From: Methanobacterium_B sp963703015
Lineage (GTDB): Archaea; Methanobacteriota; Methanobacteria; Methanobacteriales; Methanobacteriaceae
Direction: 5' to 3'
Length of the DNA stretch: 64,000 nucleotides
Assembly: GCA_963703015.1 (NCBI GenBank)
Contig: OY969779.1
Span: 930,001-994,000 of the forward strand
Program-made: the position numbers and the translations under genes
The notes under the pieces: model-generated
Seen by the model: the letters and a program-made list of their open reading frames with translations, nothing else
Told to the model about the DNA's origin: nothing
The model's database searches: none
Part shown: positions 19,020 to 26,931 of the stretch, piece by piece
Position numbering within the stretch: the stretch's first letter is position 1
How the letters are laid out: every line of letters starts with the position of its first letter

Positions 19020-19175
19020 ATGTGCACTGTTGGAGGCCCAATGGCCGATCTTAAAATGAAAAAGCTCAAAACAAAACGTTACAGATGTTTAGACTGTGGA
19101 AACGAATTTCAGGGTATAGGAAAAAGAGTAGTTTGTCCTTCATGTCAGTCCGAGAACGTAGAAGAATCGAATTAA
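19020..19175 (+). CDS. Small zinc-ribbon protein
   Basis: A 51-residue protein with a single zinc ribbon: C23-x2-C26 (RCLDCGNEF) and C40-x2-C43 (VVCPSCQSE). Two starts are possible: ATG 19020 after GGTGATT, or ATG 19041 after GGAGG. The latter gives 44 residues and starts at the Lys-rich stretch before the ribbon. The ribbon resembles those of HypA/FmdB-like small proteins but is too short to assign. It is divergent from the chelatase gene and overlaps the next frame, suggesting a coupled pair. Confidence 0.75.
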   Translation: MCTVGGPMADLKMKKLKTKRYRCLDCGNEFQGIGKRVVCPSCQSENVEESN

Positions 19176-19624
19176 ATCCAGATCAAGTATTATTTTTAAC
19201 AGGATCTTCTGGAAAACTTGGGCTGGTTAAGACAGGAAAGGACATGCAGATATTTATCGGAACTCCTGAAAAAGAAGAGATAGTTGTTTTTTTAGGGAAG
19301 GATGATCTTATTGCAGTATCTGCATTTGAAAGTGGTAAAAAAGCAGAACAGGGCATACTTGCCATGATGTACCTGCTGAAGGAATTTTCATCACCCATTG
19401 TTGTACTTCCTGAAAACCATCCCACATCCAAAAGGCTAAAGATGGTTGTTGCGTGTGGGGATCATATTAAGCTGGACTGTGATGTGCAGGCAGGTACCCA
19501 TCCAGAACAAGATATACTGTGTGCATGCTCCGAACTTTCAGGTCTGGATATAGATGCAGTTGAAGATGGAGTCGAAATTGAAGGAAATTTTGAACATTTT
19601 AGGATGGACAAAATGGATCAATAA
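19142..19624 (+). CDS. Conserved-looking hypothetical protein overlapping the zinc-ribbon gene
   Basis: About 160 residues if started at ATG 19142; the longer frame back to 19085 runs out of frame through the zinc-ribbon gene and is not credible as protein. No good Shine-Dalgarno is visible, so translation is probably coupled to the upstream gene, which ends at 19175. The sequence is alpha/beta in character (VLFLTGSSGKLGLVK, EEIVVFLGKDDLIAVSAFESGKKAEQGILAMM, PIVVLPENHPTSKRLKMVVACGDH) and ends in a Cys- and Asp-rich part (QDILCACSELSGLDID). I do not recognise the family. Confidence 0.65.
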   Translation: MSVRERRRIELNPDQVLFLTGSSGKLGLVKTGKDMQIFIGTPEKEEIVVFLGKDDLIAVSAFESGKKAEQGILAMMYLLKEFSSPIVVLPENHPTSKRLKMVVACGDHIKLDCDVQAGTHPEQDILCACSELSGLDIDAVEDGVEIEGNFEHFRMDKMDQ

Positions 19625-19720
19625 TATTTCCTTCATGAAAAAGGAGCATTAATAGTTAGATTTTTAGTTTTTTACCCGTGCATAATCAACTTAATATAGT
19701 AGTTACAACTTATTTAGTAT

Positions 19721-20422
19721 ATGGCATTTATGGAATTTTATCAAATATTTGGGCAAATAGTGTTCATTCTGGCCATTGTGCTTTTGACACTTCTTTCTGT
19801 TACATTAATACTTGGAAAACTTCTTCTTAAAGAAGATAAACTGGTTTTTCCCAGACTATTACTATTTACTGTCGATATGTTCTACGGAATCTTTAAAAAG
19901 TTCTCAGAAAATGTTGGAGTGGATGGAAAGATAGTGGATCAGATAGGGGTAGAAGTCAGAAACAAGGTTAATGAAAAGGTTTACAAACATATAGAGCCCC
20001 AAGACAAGATCGTGGTTCTTCCACACTGTCTCAGATCAACAGAATGTGAAGCAAAATTAGAATCATCAGGGTTAGTTTGCAACAACTGTAACAGATGCGT
20101 CATAGGAGTCATAAAAACTAAAGCAGAAGACAAAGGATTTAAAGTATTTATCATTCCAGGATCAACTTTTCTAAAGAAAATACTGGAAAGAAATGATTTT
20201 AAAGCTGTTTTAGGGGTGGCATGTTACCAGGATTTGAACCTGTCCATGATGAAGTTGTCAAAATTTTCATGTCAGGGTGTACCACTGTTAAAGGATGGTT
20301 GCATCAACACCAAAGTGGATGTTAAAGCTGTTTTTGAGAAGCTAGGTGAAATTCAAAATCAGGATCCCAACCCGATCAGTAGCTCTTGCAACAATGAATC
20401 CTACAATCAAAAAACAATGTAA
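19721..20422 (+). CDS. DUF116 family membrane protein
   Basis: A 233-residue DUF116 protein. The N-terminus has one strong transmembrane helix (about 10-35). The soluble part follows the family pattern: VVLPHCLRSTECEAK near residue 98, a CNNCNRCVIG cysteine cluster near 120 that could bind an Fe-S cluster or metal, GSTFLKKIL near 150, VLGVACYQDLNL near 167 and GVPLLKDGCINT near 188. DUF116 proteins occur in methanogens and anaerobic bacteria and their role is not known. The C-terminus is a polar tail. Confidence 0.85.
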   Translation: MAFMEFYQIFGQIVFILAIVLLTLLSVTLILGKLLLKEDKLVFPRLLLFTVDMFYGIFKKFSENVGVDGKIVDQIGVEVRNKVNEKVYKHIEPQDKIVVLPHCLRSTECEAKLESSGLVCNNCNRCVIGVIKTKAEDKGFKVFIIPGSTFLKKILERNDFKAVLGVACYQDLNLSMMKLSKFSCQGVPLLKDGCINTKVDVKAVFEKLGEIQNQDPNPISSSCNNESYNQKTM

Positions 20423-20852
20423 ACCTCAAATTTATTATTTTACAATTAAATGAACAATAATTGGTTTAATTTCAATCTATCGCATAATTAATCGTTAATT
20501 TCTGTTAATAGAATTATAACATGCTATTTTTGGTAAATAATTAATATATTAAGGTTTCTTCTAATAAAGAATATGTTACCCTTGTTACAAAAAGAATGAA
20601 TACCTCAAATTTAAGAAAAATAAGTTATAAAAGAGGTTTTTTCTTAAAATTAGCAATCCAAAGAGCTTATCAATAATATTGATTATCAATAACTGTTTAG
20701 GTCGTCTTAAATTAAAAAAACAGCCGTATGCACGACTTTTTTTGAAAATTAAATCAAAAACTTTATAAAGGATATTAAATGATTATTGATTAGTCTAGTA
20801 AAGTTCGATAAGAAAGAATCTTATTGAGGCTTATTGGAACGGAGGCGATAGA
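20423..20852. other. Intergenic region upstream of the pseudomurein-binding protein gene
   Basis: No coding frame is seen in 430 AT-rich bases. It holds an ATCAAT-AAT-ATTGAT inverted repeat at 20669-20683, a TATA box (TTTATAAA, about 20762-20769) and the Shine-Dalgarno GGAGGCGAT at 20841-20849. A transcript start about 25 bases after the TATA box would give a leader of about 60 bases. Confidence 0.55.
20762..20769 (+). promoter_or_regulatory. TATA box for the pseudomurein-binding protein gene
   Basis: TTTATAAA in an AAAACTTTATAAAGG context. Its surroundings resemble those of the mrtB TATA box (AAAACTTTATATAG at about 22096-22109). The assignment is by position and sequence. Confidence 0.5.
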
Positions 20853-21749
20853 ATTAAGCAAAAATTGTTCTTATCAGTGCTATTGCTATTTGGTGTAGCA
20901 CTACTTTTAAATGTAAATTCAGTATCTGCTACTGATGTAACAGGTATCCATTCATCACCTAAGGTTGTAGCTGTTGATCCAGCAAACAACGCAATTATTC
21001 AAAAGAGTCAATCCATTAAAGTAAAGTTCAACGAAACTATTAAATCAGGAAACAACAAGGTTGAACTCAAACACGGCAACGTCGTAATATCCACTAAAAA
21101 TACTATTAATGGCAACACATTAACCATTACACCGTTTACCACATTACCAACTAATTACAAATACACTCTAATATTACATTCAGGTAGCGTCACAGGTCTT
21201 ACAGGAGATAAAATAGGAACTTATACCACAAGTTTCACAGTATCTCAACTTACACTGGCTCAAATGAAAGACGGATTAAAAAGAACCCAAGCGTTCTACA
21301 ACACCAACTACAGATTACCTAACTACGTGAATTATGGTAATACCAAGATTCCTATAGTTAACTTCCAGAAGATCATTGCCACCCAAGGACTTAAAATTAA
21401 GACAACAACAACGGTTAAGTCATCTAATTCCGACATTGATTCATCAGTAGCATCCATCATGAGAGGCGCATCTAAATATAGTTACAGCCATGGAGCATCC
21501 ACTGCAGAAGCTATGGTAAAAAGGGGTGCAGGTGACTGCTGGGCAATGAGTGACTACCTCTACAAGAAAATGAGGGCAGCAGGTATTCATGCAAGAATCA
21601 TACAGTACTCAACTTCATACGCAAGTAACCACAGATCTGTGCAGTACAAAGAGAACGGATCATGGGTCAACGCTCCATACAGAGCATTTTTCTCAACCAG
21701 CATGTTTAACAACACTCAGAGTTCTGGAACTGTTATAGCAAACTGTTAA
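20853..21749 (+). CDS. Secreted SbsA-like / pseudomurein-binding repeat / transglutaminase-like protein
   Basis: The domain order is signal peptide, SbsA-like Ig domain (VVAVDPANNAIIQKSQSIKVKFNETI to IGTYTTSFTV), a pseudomurein-binding repeat (LAQMKDGLKRTQAFYNTNYRLPNYV...VNFQKII) and a C-terminal transglutaminase-like cysteine peptidase domain (GDCWAMSDYLYKKMRAAGI; HRSVQYKENGSWVNAPYR). The last fits the Cys-His-Asp/Asn architecture of pseudomurein endoisopeptidases. It probably binds and cuts or remodels the cell wall. The only ATG/GTG/TTG start near the front is TTG 20865, 19 bases past GGAGG. An in-frame ATT at 20853 sits 7 bases after GGAGG and adds KQK, completing a normal signal peptide. 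Confidence 0.85.
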   Translation: MKQKLFLSVLLLFGVALLLNVNSVSATDVTGIHSSPKVVAVDPANNAIIQKSQSIKVKFNETIKSGNNKVELKHGNVVISTKNTINGNTLTITPFTTLPTNYKYTLILHSGSVTGLTGDKIGTYTTSFTVSQLTLAQMKDGLKRTQAFYNTNYRLPNYVNYGNTKIPIVNFQKIIATQGLKIKTTTTVKSSNSDIDSSVASIMRGASKYSYSHGASTAEAMVKRGAGDCWAMSDYLYKKMRAAGIHARIIQYSTSYASNHRSVQYKENGSWVNAPYRAFFSTSMFNNTQSSGTVIANC

Positions 21750-22099
21750 AACAGATCCATTTTCATTCTATTTTTTTTTAAGTTTAAACAATTCATTCCT
21801 GTTTTTAAGACTTTGATTTTTATCAAAGAATTTCTGAATCTAACCTTTTAAAAAAAAGTAATTTCTCCCATTCATCCATCGAATTCACAGTGGTTGAATA
21901 TGAATGGATAGTTCCATGTAAGTTATTTTGTAATGTACAATTTAAAACTTGATCAGTTTGTTATTATTTTTAAATCCATTCAACTGTTACTGTACTATAA
22001 CATGTTCATCCCTTGAAATGGTTTAACTTAAATAACGTGGTTATTAATTCCATTTTAGTATTACTTCTTCTCACTGTTTCGGAAAATTAAATTGAAAAC

Positions 22100-22107
22100 T
22101 TTATATA
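22100..22107 (+). promoter_or_regulatory. TATA box of the mrt operon
   Basis: TTTATATA in the context AAAACTTTATATAG. Transcription would start near 22130, just before hairpin 1. The identical heptamers AATGACC at 22111-22117 and 22129-22135 flank the expected start and are candidate regulator sites. Confidence 0.55.
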
Positions 22108-22132
22108 GTTAATGACCATTAATTATTAAATG

Positions 22133-22159
22133 ACCTTTGGTAATATTGTTACTAAAGGT
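22133..22159 (+). promoter_or_regulatory. mrt leader hairpin 1
   Basis: ACCTTTGGTAA (22133-22143) pairs with TTACTAAAGGT (22149-22159) over a 5-base loop TATTG. All 11 pairs form in RNA, one of them G-U. As DNA it is a near-perfect operator-like inverted repeat. It lies at the predicted 5' end of the transcript. Confidence 0.6.
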
Positions 22160-22164
22160 TATTT

Positions 22165-22189
22165 CCGGATTTAATTTATTTAAATTCGG
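22165..22189 (+). promoter_or_regulatory. mrt leader hairpin 2
   Basis: CCGGATTTAA (22165-22174) pairs with TTAAATTCGG (22180-22189) over a 5-base loop TTTAT. All 10 pairs form in RNA, with one G-U pair. It follows hairpin 1 after five bases, with the same arm and loop size. Confidence 0.6.
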
Positions 22190-22407
22190 ATGGAATGGAA
22201 AAGGAAATTGAATAATTGAGTATAACTCGAATAAATTCATATAAAAAAGTTTTACTGAAGAATAAACGTTTAGAATTACTACTTCCCTCCTACGAAACGG
22301 GAAAACACCAACTTTGCCAATTTGGAAATCTAAACACCTGATGTAAATCCCATTCCTCTACATTTCATTATTTTAATGAAAAACAATACAAACGAGGTGT
22401 AAAAGTA

Positions 22408-23739
22408 ATGCCAACGTATGAAGATAAAATAGACCTATACGGGGTAAATGGAAAGCTTTTAGAATCAGATGTACCTTTAGAAGCTGTCAGTCCAATGGTA
22501 AACCCTACTATTGGTAAAATCGTATATGATGTAAAACGATCCGTTGCTGTAAACTTAGCCGGAATTGAAAAATCTCTGGAAAAGGCAGCATATGGTGGTA
22601 AATCCAATTTTATCCCTGGAAGGGAGTTAAAATTAGATCTTAAAGGTAATGTAGATATATTATCCGAAAAGATCGAGAAGATAATTAAGATCGACGAAGA
22701 TGATGACTTCAACTTGAAGTTAATCAACGGCGGAGATCAGATGCTTGTGCAGATGCCAGCTCAGAGAATCAACAGGGCAGCAGATTACACAGTTTCCACA
22801 CTGGTTGCAGGTGGAGCAGTAGTCCAGGCAATAATAGACACATTCGATGTGGACAAATTCGATGCATCAGCAGTTAAAACAGCTGTATTAGGAAGGTACC
22901 CTCAGAGTGTTGATTTCATGGGTGCAAACGTTTCTGCATTATTAGGACCACCTGTAATGCTTGAAGGACTTGGTTACGGTCTAAGGAACATCATGGCTAA
23001 CCATGTTGTTGCAATAACCAAGAAAAACACCCTTAACGCAGTAGCTTTATCCTCAATCCTAGAACACACCGCAATGTTCGAAACTGGTGATGCATTAGGT
23101 GCATTCGAAAGAAGCCACCTATTAGGTATGGCTTACCAGGGATTAAACGCAAACAACTTAGTGTTCGACCTAGTTAAAGAAAATGGTAAAGGAACAGTAG
23201 GTACAGTTATTGCAACATTAGTTGAAAGGGCAATTGACGATGGCGTCATTAAAGTGGCCAAAACATTGCCTTCAGGTTACAAAGTTTACGAACCAAATGA
23301 CTGGGCACTATGGAACGCATATGCCGCAGCAGGTCTCATAGCATCAGTAATAGTTAACATAGGTGCCTCAAGGGCAGCTCAAGGAATAGCTTCAACACTC
23401 CTCTATTTCAACGACATAGTGGAATACGAAACTGGACTTCCAGGTGTTGACTTTGGAAGAGCACAGGGAACTGGTGTTGGAATGAGTTTCTTCTCCCACG
23501 GTATTTATGGTGGTGGAGGTCCTGGAACTTTCCACGGTAACCACGTAGTTACAAGACACAGTAAAGGTTACGTAACCCCATGTAACGCAGCTGCAATGTG
23601 TTTAGATGCAGGAACCCAGATGTTTTCAGTGGAATCTACCTCTGGATTAATAGGTACTGTGTATGGCGACATTGATTATTTCAACCAGCCAGTTAAATAC
23701 GTAGCCGATGGAGCTAAGGAAGTCAAAGATATTATTTAA
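22408..23739 (+). CDS. mrtB: Methyl-coenzyme M reductase II, beta subunit
   Basis: A 443-residue beta subunit of the enzyme that makes methane and CoM-S-S-CoB from methyl-coenzyme M and coenzyme B. Conserved stretches seen are MVNPTIGKIVYDVKRSVAVNLAGIEKSLEKAAYGG near the N-terminus, RYPQSVDFMGANVSALLGPP near residue 165, ILEHTAMFETGDALGAFERSHLLGMAYQG near 215-245 and the Gly-rich SFFSHGIYGGGGPGTFHGNHVVTRHSKG near 370, all part of the active-site channel. GAGGTG lies before the ATG. It is the first gene of the B-D-G-A operon. The absence of a C gene marks this as isoenzyme II (MRT), not MCR I. Confidence 0.97.
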   Translation: MPTYEDKIDLYGVNGKLLESDVPLEAVSPMVNPTIGKIVYDVKRSVAVNLAGIEKSLEKAAYGGKSNFIPGRELKLDLKGNVDILSEKIEKIIKIDEDDDFNLKLINGGDQMLVQMPAQRINRAADYTVSTLVAGGAVVQAIIDTFDVDKFDASAVKTAVLGRYPQSVDFMGANVSALLGPPVMLEGLGYGLRNIMANHVVAITKKNTLNAVALSSILEHTAMFETGDALGAFERSHLLGMAYQGLNANNLVFDLVKENGKGTVGTVIATLVERAIDDGVIKVAKTLPSGYKVYEPNDWALWNAYAAAGLIASVIVNIGASRAAQGIASTLLYFNDIVEYETGLPGVDFGRAQGTGVGMSFFSHGIYGGGGPGTFHGNHVVTRHSKGYVTPCNAAAMCLDAGTQMFSVESTSGLIGTVYGDIDYFNQPVKYVADGAKEVKDII

Positions 23740-23764
23740 TCTGAATAGTTTTAGGTGATGTTTT

Positions 23765-24253
23765 ATGGACAAAATAAAAGCCGTTGATGTAAAAATATTC
23801 CCTTACAGACGTTTGAAACCACAAACAACAGAAAAGGTACTTAACGGTATCATGGAATTTGATGGTGTACTGAGAGTTTTGGTTAATGGAAATTCCATAC
23901 CAAAGGTAGTAAATTACGGACCTGCAAAGGGAATTCCAGTGAATCATGGAGACAGAAAGGTAATAGGAGTTAAAAATGAAAATGTTGAACTCTGTGTATC
24001 AGTTGGAGAATTGATCATTACCGTTAACTATGATGAACTCGAATCTTTCATGGAAAAACTTGATACTCTTTTAAAAGAAACTTTAACCATGAAATACGAT
24101 GTAAAAACCGGAATTTTTACAAAAACAGACATCACTGTCTCAGATTATATAAAAATAGGTTTAGGATTAGAGAACAGGATAGATCCAAGCCTCATAGGTT
24201 TGGTAGATCCAAAATCAAAATCCTCAGAAACCATAAATTTAATAGGTGATTAA
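23765..24253 (+). CDS. mrtD: Methyl-coenzyme M reductase operon protein D
   Basis: A 162-residue McrD-type protein (KAVDVKIFPYRRLKPQTTEKVLNGIMEFDGVLRVLVNG). McrD is not part of the hexameric reductase. It is thought to act in assembly, maturation or F430 loading of the enzyme. It follows mrtB after 25 bases and is two bases before mrtG. Length and position are normal for the family. Confidence 0.95.
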   Translation: MDKIKAVDVKIFPYRRLKPQTTEKVLNGIMEFDGVLRVLVNGNSIPKVVNYGPAKGIPVNHGDRKVIGVKNENVELCVSVGELIITVNYDELESFMEKLDTLLKETLTMKYDVKTGIFTKTDITVSDYIKIGLGLENRIDPSLIGLVDPKSKSSETINLIGD

Positions 24254-24255
24254 GA

Positions 24256-25050
24256 ATGTCTTATGAAGTTCAATACACCCCCGGTAATACAAAAATTGCT
24301 GAAAACCGTAGGAAACATATGGATCCTGATTTTGAACTAAAAAAGATCAGGGAAATAGCTGACGAAGATATAGTCAAAATTCTAGGGCACAGGAACCCGG
24401 GTGAAGGATATAAAAGTGTTCATCCTCCATTAGAAGAGATGGACTTTGAAGAAGATTTAATGAAAGAAATGGTGGAACCTATAGAAGGTGCAAAAGAAGG
24501 TAACAGGACAAGATACGTCCAGTTTGCAGATTCTATGTACAATGCTCCAGCTCAGCCTTATGACAGGGCAAGAACTTACATGTGGAGATTTAGAGGAGTA
24601 GACACAGGTACACTATCCGGTAGGCAAGTTATAGAAATACGAGAAAGGGACTTGGAAAAGATTTCCAAAACACTCGTAGAAACAGACTTTTTCGACCCTG
24701 CTAAAACAGGTATAAGAGGCGCAACTGTCCACGGACATTCATTAAGATTGGATGAAAACGGTTTAATGTTTGATGCTCTCCAGAGATATGTTTTCGATGA
24801 GAAAACAGGAACTGTATCCTATGTAAAAGACCAAGTTGGAAGGCCACTCGATGAGCCTGTTAACATGGGAGCACCATTGGATGAAGAACATCTCAAAGAA
24901 ATCACAACCATCTACAGAAGCGACAACATCAGCATGAGGGATGACCCTGAAGCTATCGAAACAGTAGAAACCATTCACGCAGCAAGAACAGATGGTGGAT
25001 TCGGATTAGAAGTTTTCAAAGATGATTTAAAGCGCAAATTAGGTGAATAA
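24256..25050 (+). CDS. mrtG: Methyl-coenzyme M reductase II, gamma subunit
   Basis: A 264-residue gamma subunit (MSYEVQYTPGNTKIAENRRKHMDPDFELKK at the start; ILGHRNPGEGYKSVHPPLEE near residue 42; RTYMWRFRGVDTGTLSGRQVIEIRERDLE near 103). Gamma subunits line the F430 pocket with alpha and beta in the alpha2beta2gamma2 enzyme. AGGTGAT overlaps the end of mrtD. Its own last codons contain AGGTGA, the Shine-Dalgarno for mrtA one base after the stop. No mcrC lies between D and G. Confidence 0.97.
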   Translation: MSYEVQYTPGNTKIAENRRKHMDPDFELKKIREIADEDIVKILGHRNPGEGYKSVHPPLEEMDFEEDLMKEMVEPIEGAKEGNRTRYVQFADSMYNAPAQPYDRARTYMWRFRGVDTGTLSGRQVIEIRERDLEKISKTLVETDFFDPAKTGIRGATVHGHSLRLDENGLMFDALQRYVFDEKTGTVSYVKDQVGRPLDEPVNMGAPLDEEHLKEITTIYRSDNISMRDDPEAIETVETIHAARTDGGFGLEVFKDDLKRKLGE

Positions 25051-25051
25051 G

Positions 25052-26704
25052 ATGGAAAATGATAAAAAATTGTTTTTAAAAGCTTTAAAAAACAAATTTA
25101 ATGAGGACCCTAACGAACATTACACCGACTATTACTGCTACGGTGGTTGGGAACAATCCCCTCGTAAAAAAGAATTCAATGAATTCTCCAAAAAACTAGA
25201 AGAAGAAAGGGGACTCCCAGGTTACAACCCTGACATAGGTGTTCCTCTAGGACAGAGGAAATTAATGTCCTACAAAGTTTCAGGAACAGATACCTATGTT
25301 GAAGGTGACGACCTCCACTTCCTAAACAACAGTGCAATCCAGCAGTTGTCTGACGACATCAAAAGGACCATCATTGTAGGTATGGACACAGCTCACGCTG
25401 TTCTAGAAAAACGTTTAGGTGTAGAAGTTACTCCAGAAACCATAAACAACTACATGGAAACCATAAACCACGCACTCCCAGGAGGAGCTGTTGTGCAGGA
25501 ACACATGGTAGAAGTTCACCCAGGTTTAGTTGGAGACTGTTACGCAAAACTATTCAGTGGAGATGACGACCTCATAGATGAAATCGACAGCAGATTCATC
25601 ATCGACATAAACAAGGAATTCCCTGAAGAACAAGCAGAAATGCTCAAGAGCTACGTTGGTAACAAAACTTACCAGATAAGCAGAGTACCTACCATGGTTG
25701 TAAGGGCTTGTGACGGTGGAACAGTATCCAGATGGTCTGCTATGCAGATTGGTATGAGTTTCATTTCAGCTTACAAACTCTGTGCAGGGGAAGCAGCAAT
25801 TGCTGACTTTTCATACGCAGCAAAACATGCTGACGTAATCTCCATGGGAAGCATCTTGCCTGCAAGAAGGGCAAGAGGACCTAACGAACCTGGTGGAATT
25901 CCATTCGGTGTTTTAGCCGATATGATACAGACTTCCAGAATATCTGAAGATCCTGCAGAAGTATCTCTACAGGTAATTGCAGCAGCAGCAGCAATATACG
26001 ATCAGATCTGGCTAGGTTCATACATGTCTGGTGGTGTAGGTTTCACACAGTATGCAACAGCTGCATACACCGATGACATATTAGACGACTTCCTCTACTA
26101 CGGTAAAGAATACGTGGAAGACAAGTTCGGATTATGCGGTGTTAAAGCAGATGCAGATGTAGTTAAGGATATTTCCTCAGAAGTCACCTTATACGCAATG
26201 GAACAGTACGAAATCCCAGCATTACTCGAAGACCACTTCGGTGGATCACAGAGGGCATGTGTTGCAGCAGCAGCAGCTGGATGTTCAACAGCTTTCGCTA
26301 CAGGTAACTCCAACGCAGGTATCAACGGTTGGTATTTAAGCCAAATACTCCACAAAGAAGTTCACAGCAGGCTCGGTTTCTACGGATACGATCTGCAGGA
26401 TCAGTGTGGTGCATCTAACTCACTTTCAATTAGAAGTGATGAAGGTTTAATACACGAACTCAGAGGACCTAACTACCCTAACTATGCAATGAACGTGGGT
26501 CACCAGCCAGAGTACGCAGGAATTGCTCAGGCACCTCACGCAGCAAGAGGAGACGCATTCTGTGCAAATCCTTTAATAAAAATTGCATTTGCTGACAAGA
26601 ACCTCACATTCGACTTCACAAATCCAAGAAAGTCAATAGCTAAAGGAGCTTTAAGAGAGTTCATGCCTAGCGGAGAAAGAGGTTTAATCAACCCAAGTAT
26701 CTAA
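25052..26704 (+). CDS. mrtA: Methyl-coenzyme M reductase II, alpha subunit
   Basis: A 550-residue catalytic subunit holding F430. The start is ATG 25052; an in-frame GTG at 25043 belongs to the AGGTGA Shine-Dalgarno. Counted from this start, the sites of known post-translational modification are present: His259 and Arg273 (equivalents of methyl-His257 and methyl-Arg271), Gln400 in GGSQRAC (methyl-Gln), Gly445 in FYGYDLQDQC (thioglycine) and Cys452 (S-methyl-Cys). The numbering of the last three is identical to that of the studied Methanothermobacter enzyme. MRT is generally made when hydrogen is plentiful. The gene ends in a strong hairpin terminator. Confidence 0.97.
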   Translation: MENDKKLFLKALKNKFNEDPNEHYTDYYCYGGWEQSPRKKEFNEFSKKLEEERGLPGYNPDIGVPLGQRKLMSYKVSGTDTYVEGDDLHFLNNSAIQQLSDDIKRTIIVGMDTAHAVLEKRLGVEVTPETINNYMETINHALPGGAVVQEHMVEVHPGLVGDCYAKLFSGDDDLIDEIDSRFIIDINKEFPEEQAEMLKSYVGNKTYQISRVPTMVVRACDGGTVSRWSAMQIGMSFISAYKLCAGEAAIADFSYAAKHADVISMGSILPARRARGPNEPGGIPFGVLADMIQTSRISEDPAEVSLQVIAAAAAIYDQIWLGSYMSGGVGFTQYATAAYTDDILDDFLYYGKEYVEDKFGLCGVKADADVVKDISSEVTLYAMEQYEIPALLEDHFGGSQRACVAAAAAGCSTAFATGNSNAGINGWYLSQILHKEVHSRLGFYGYDLQDQCGASNSLSIRSDEGLIHELRGPNYPNYAMNVGHQPEYAGIAQAPHAARGDAFCANPLIKIAFADKNLTFDFTNPRKSIAKGALREFMPSGERGLINPSI

Positions 26705-26715
26705 GTAACATCTTT

Positions 26716-26752
26716 GGTGGAATTCAGTTTCCACCCTTTCTTTTTTTATTTA
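26716..26752 (+). terminator. Hairpin and T-tract terminator of mrtBDGA
   Basis: GGTGGAA (26716-26722) pairs perfectly with TTCCACC (26729-26735) over a 6-base loop and is followed at once by CTTTCTTTTTTTATTT. It starts 12 bases after the mrtA stop. It looks like a bacterial intrinsic terminator and should give a defined 3' end. Confidence 0.75.
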
Positions 26753-26931
26753 AATCTAAATTTCATTAGCTATTCTTTCAAAAAATTGTTTCAGTTTATT
26801 TTAAAACTTATTTCCAAGTTTCAATTTGATTGAATTTAAAAAAATCAAAACAAAAGTCAAATATACTAAATGGCTATAATATTACTAATAACAAATTTAA
26901 GTGGAGTATAGTATTATGGGGGTGAAGATTT

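Larger units (their letters stand above)
21750..22407. other. Long intergenic region and leader of the mrt operon
   Basis: No coding frame is seen. After a T-rich end signal for the upstream gene (21770-21780) the region is AT-rich. From about 22100 it contains a TATA box, two AATGACC direct repeats, two tandem hairpins and a third weak stem (TTCCC 22283-22287 with GGGAA 22299-22303). It ends in the mrtB Shine-Dalgarno GAGGTG. The predicted leader is about 275 bases, long for an archaeal mRNA. Confidence 0.6.

Noticed and set aside
25043..25051. GTG start for mrtA, nine bases upstream
   Set aside because: That GTG is part of the AGGTGA Shine-Dalgarno and overlaps the mrtG stop; the ATG at 25052 gives the standard residue numbering.
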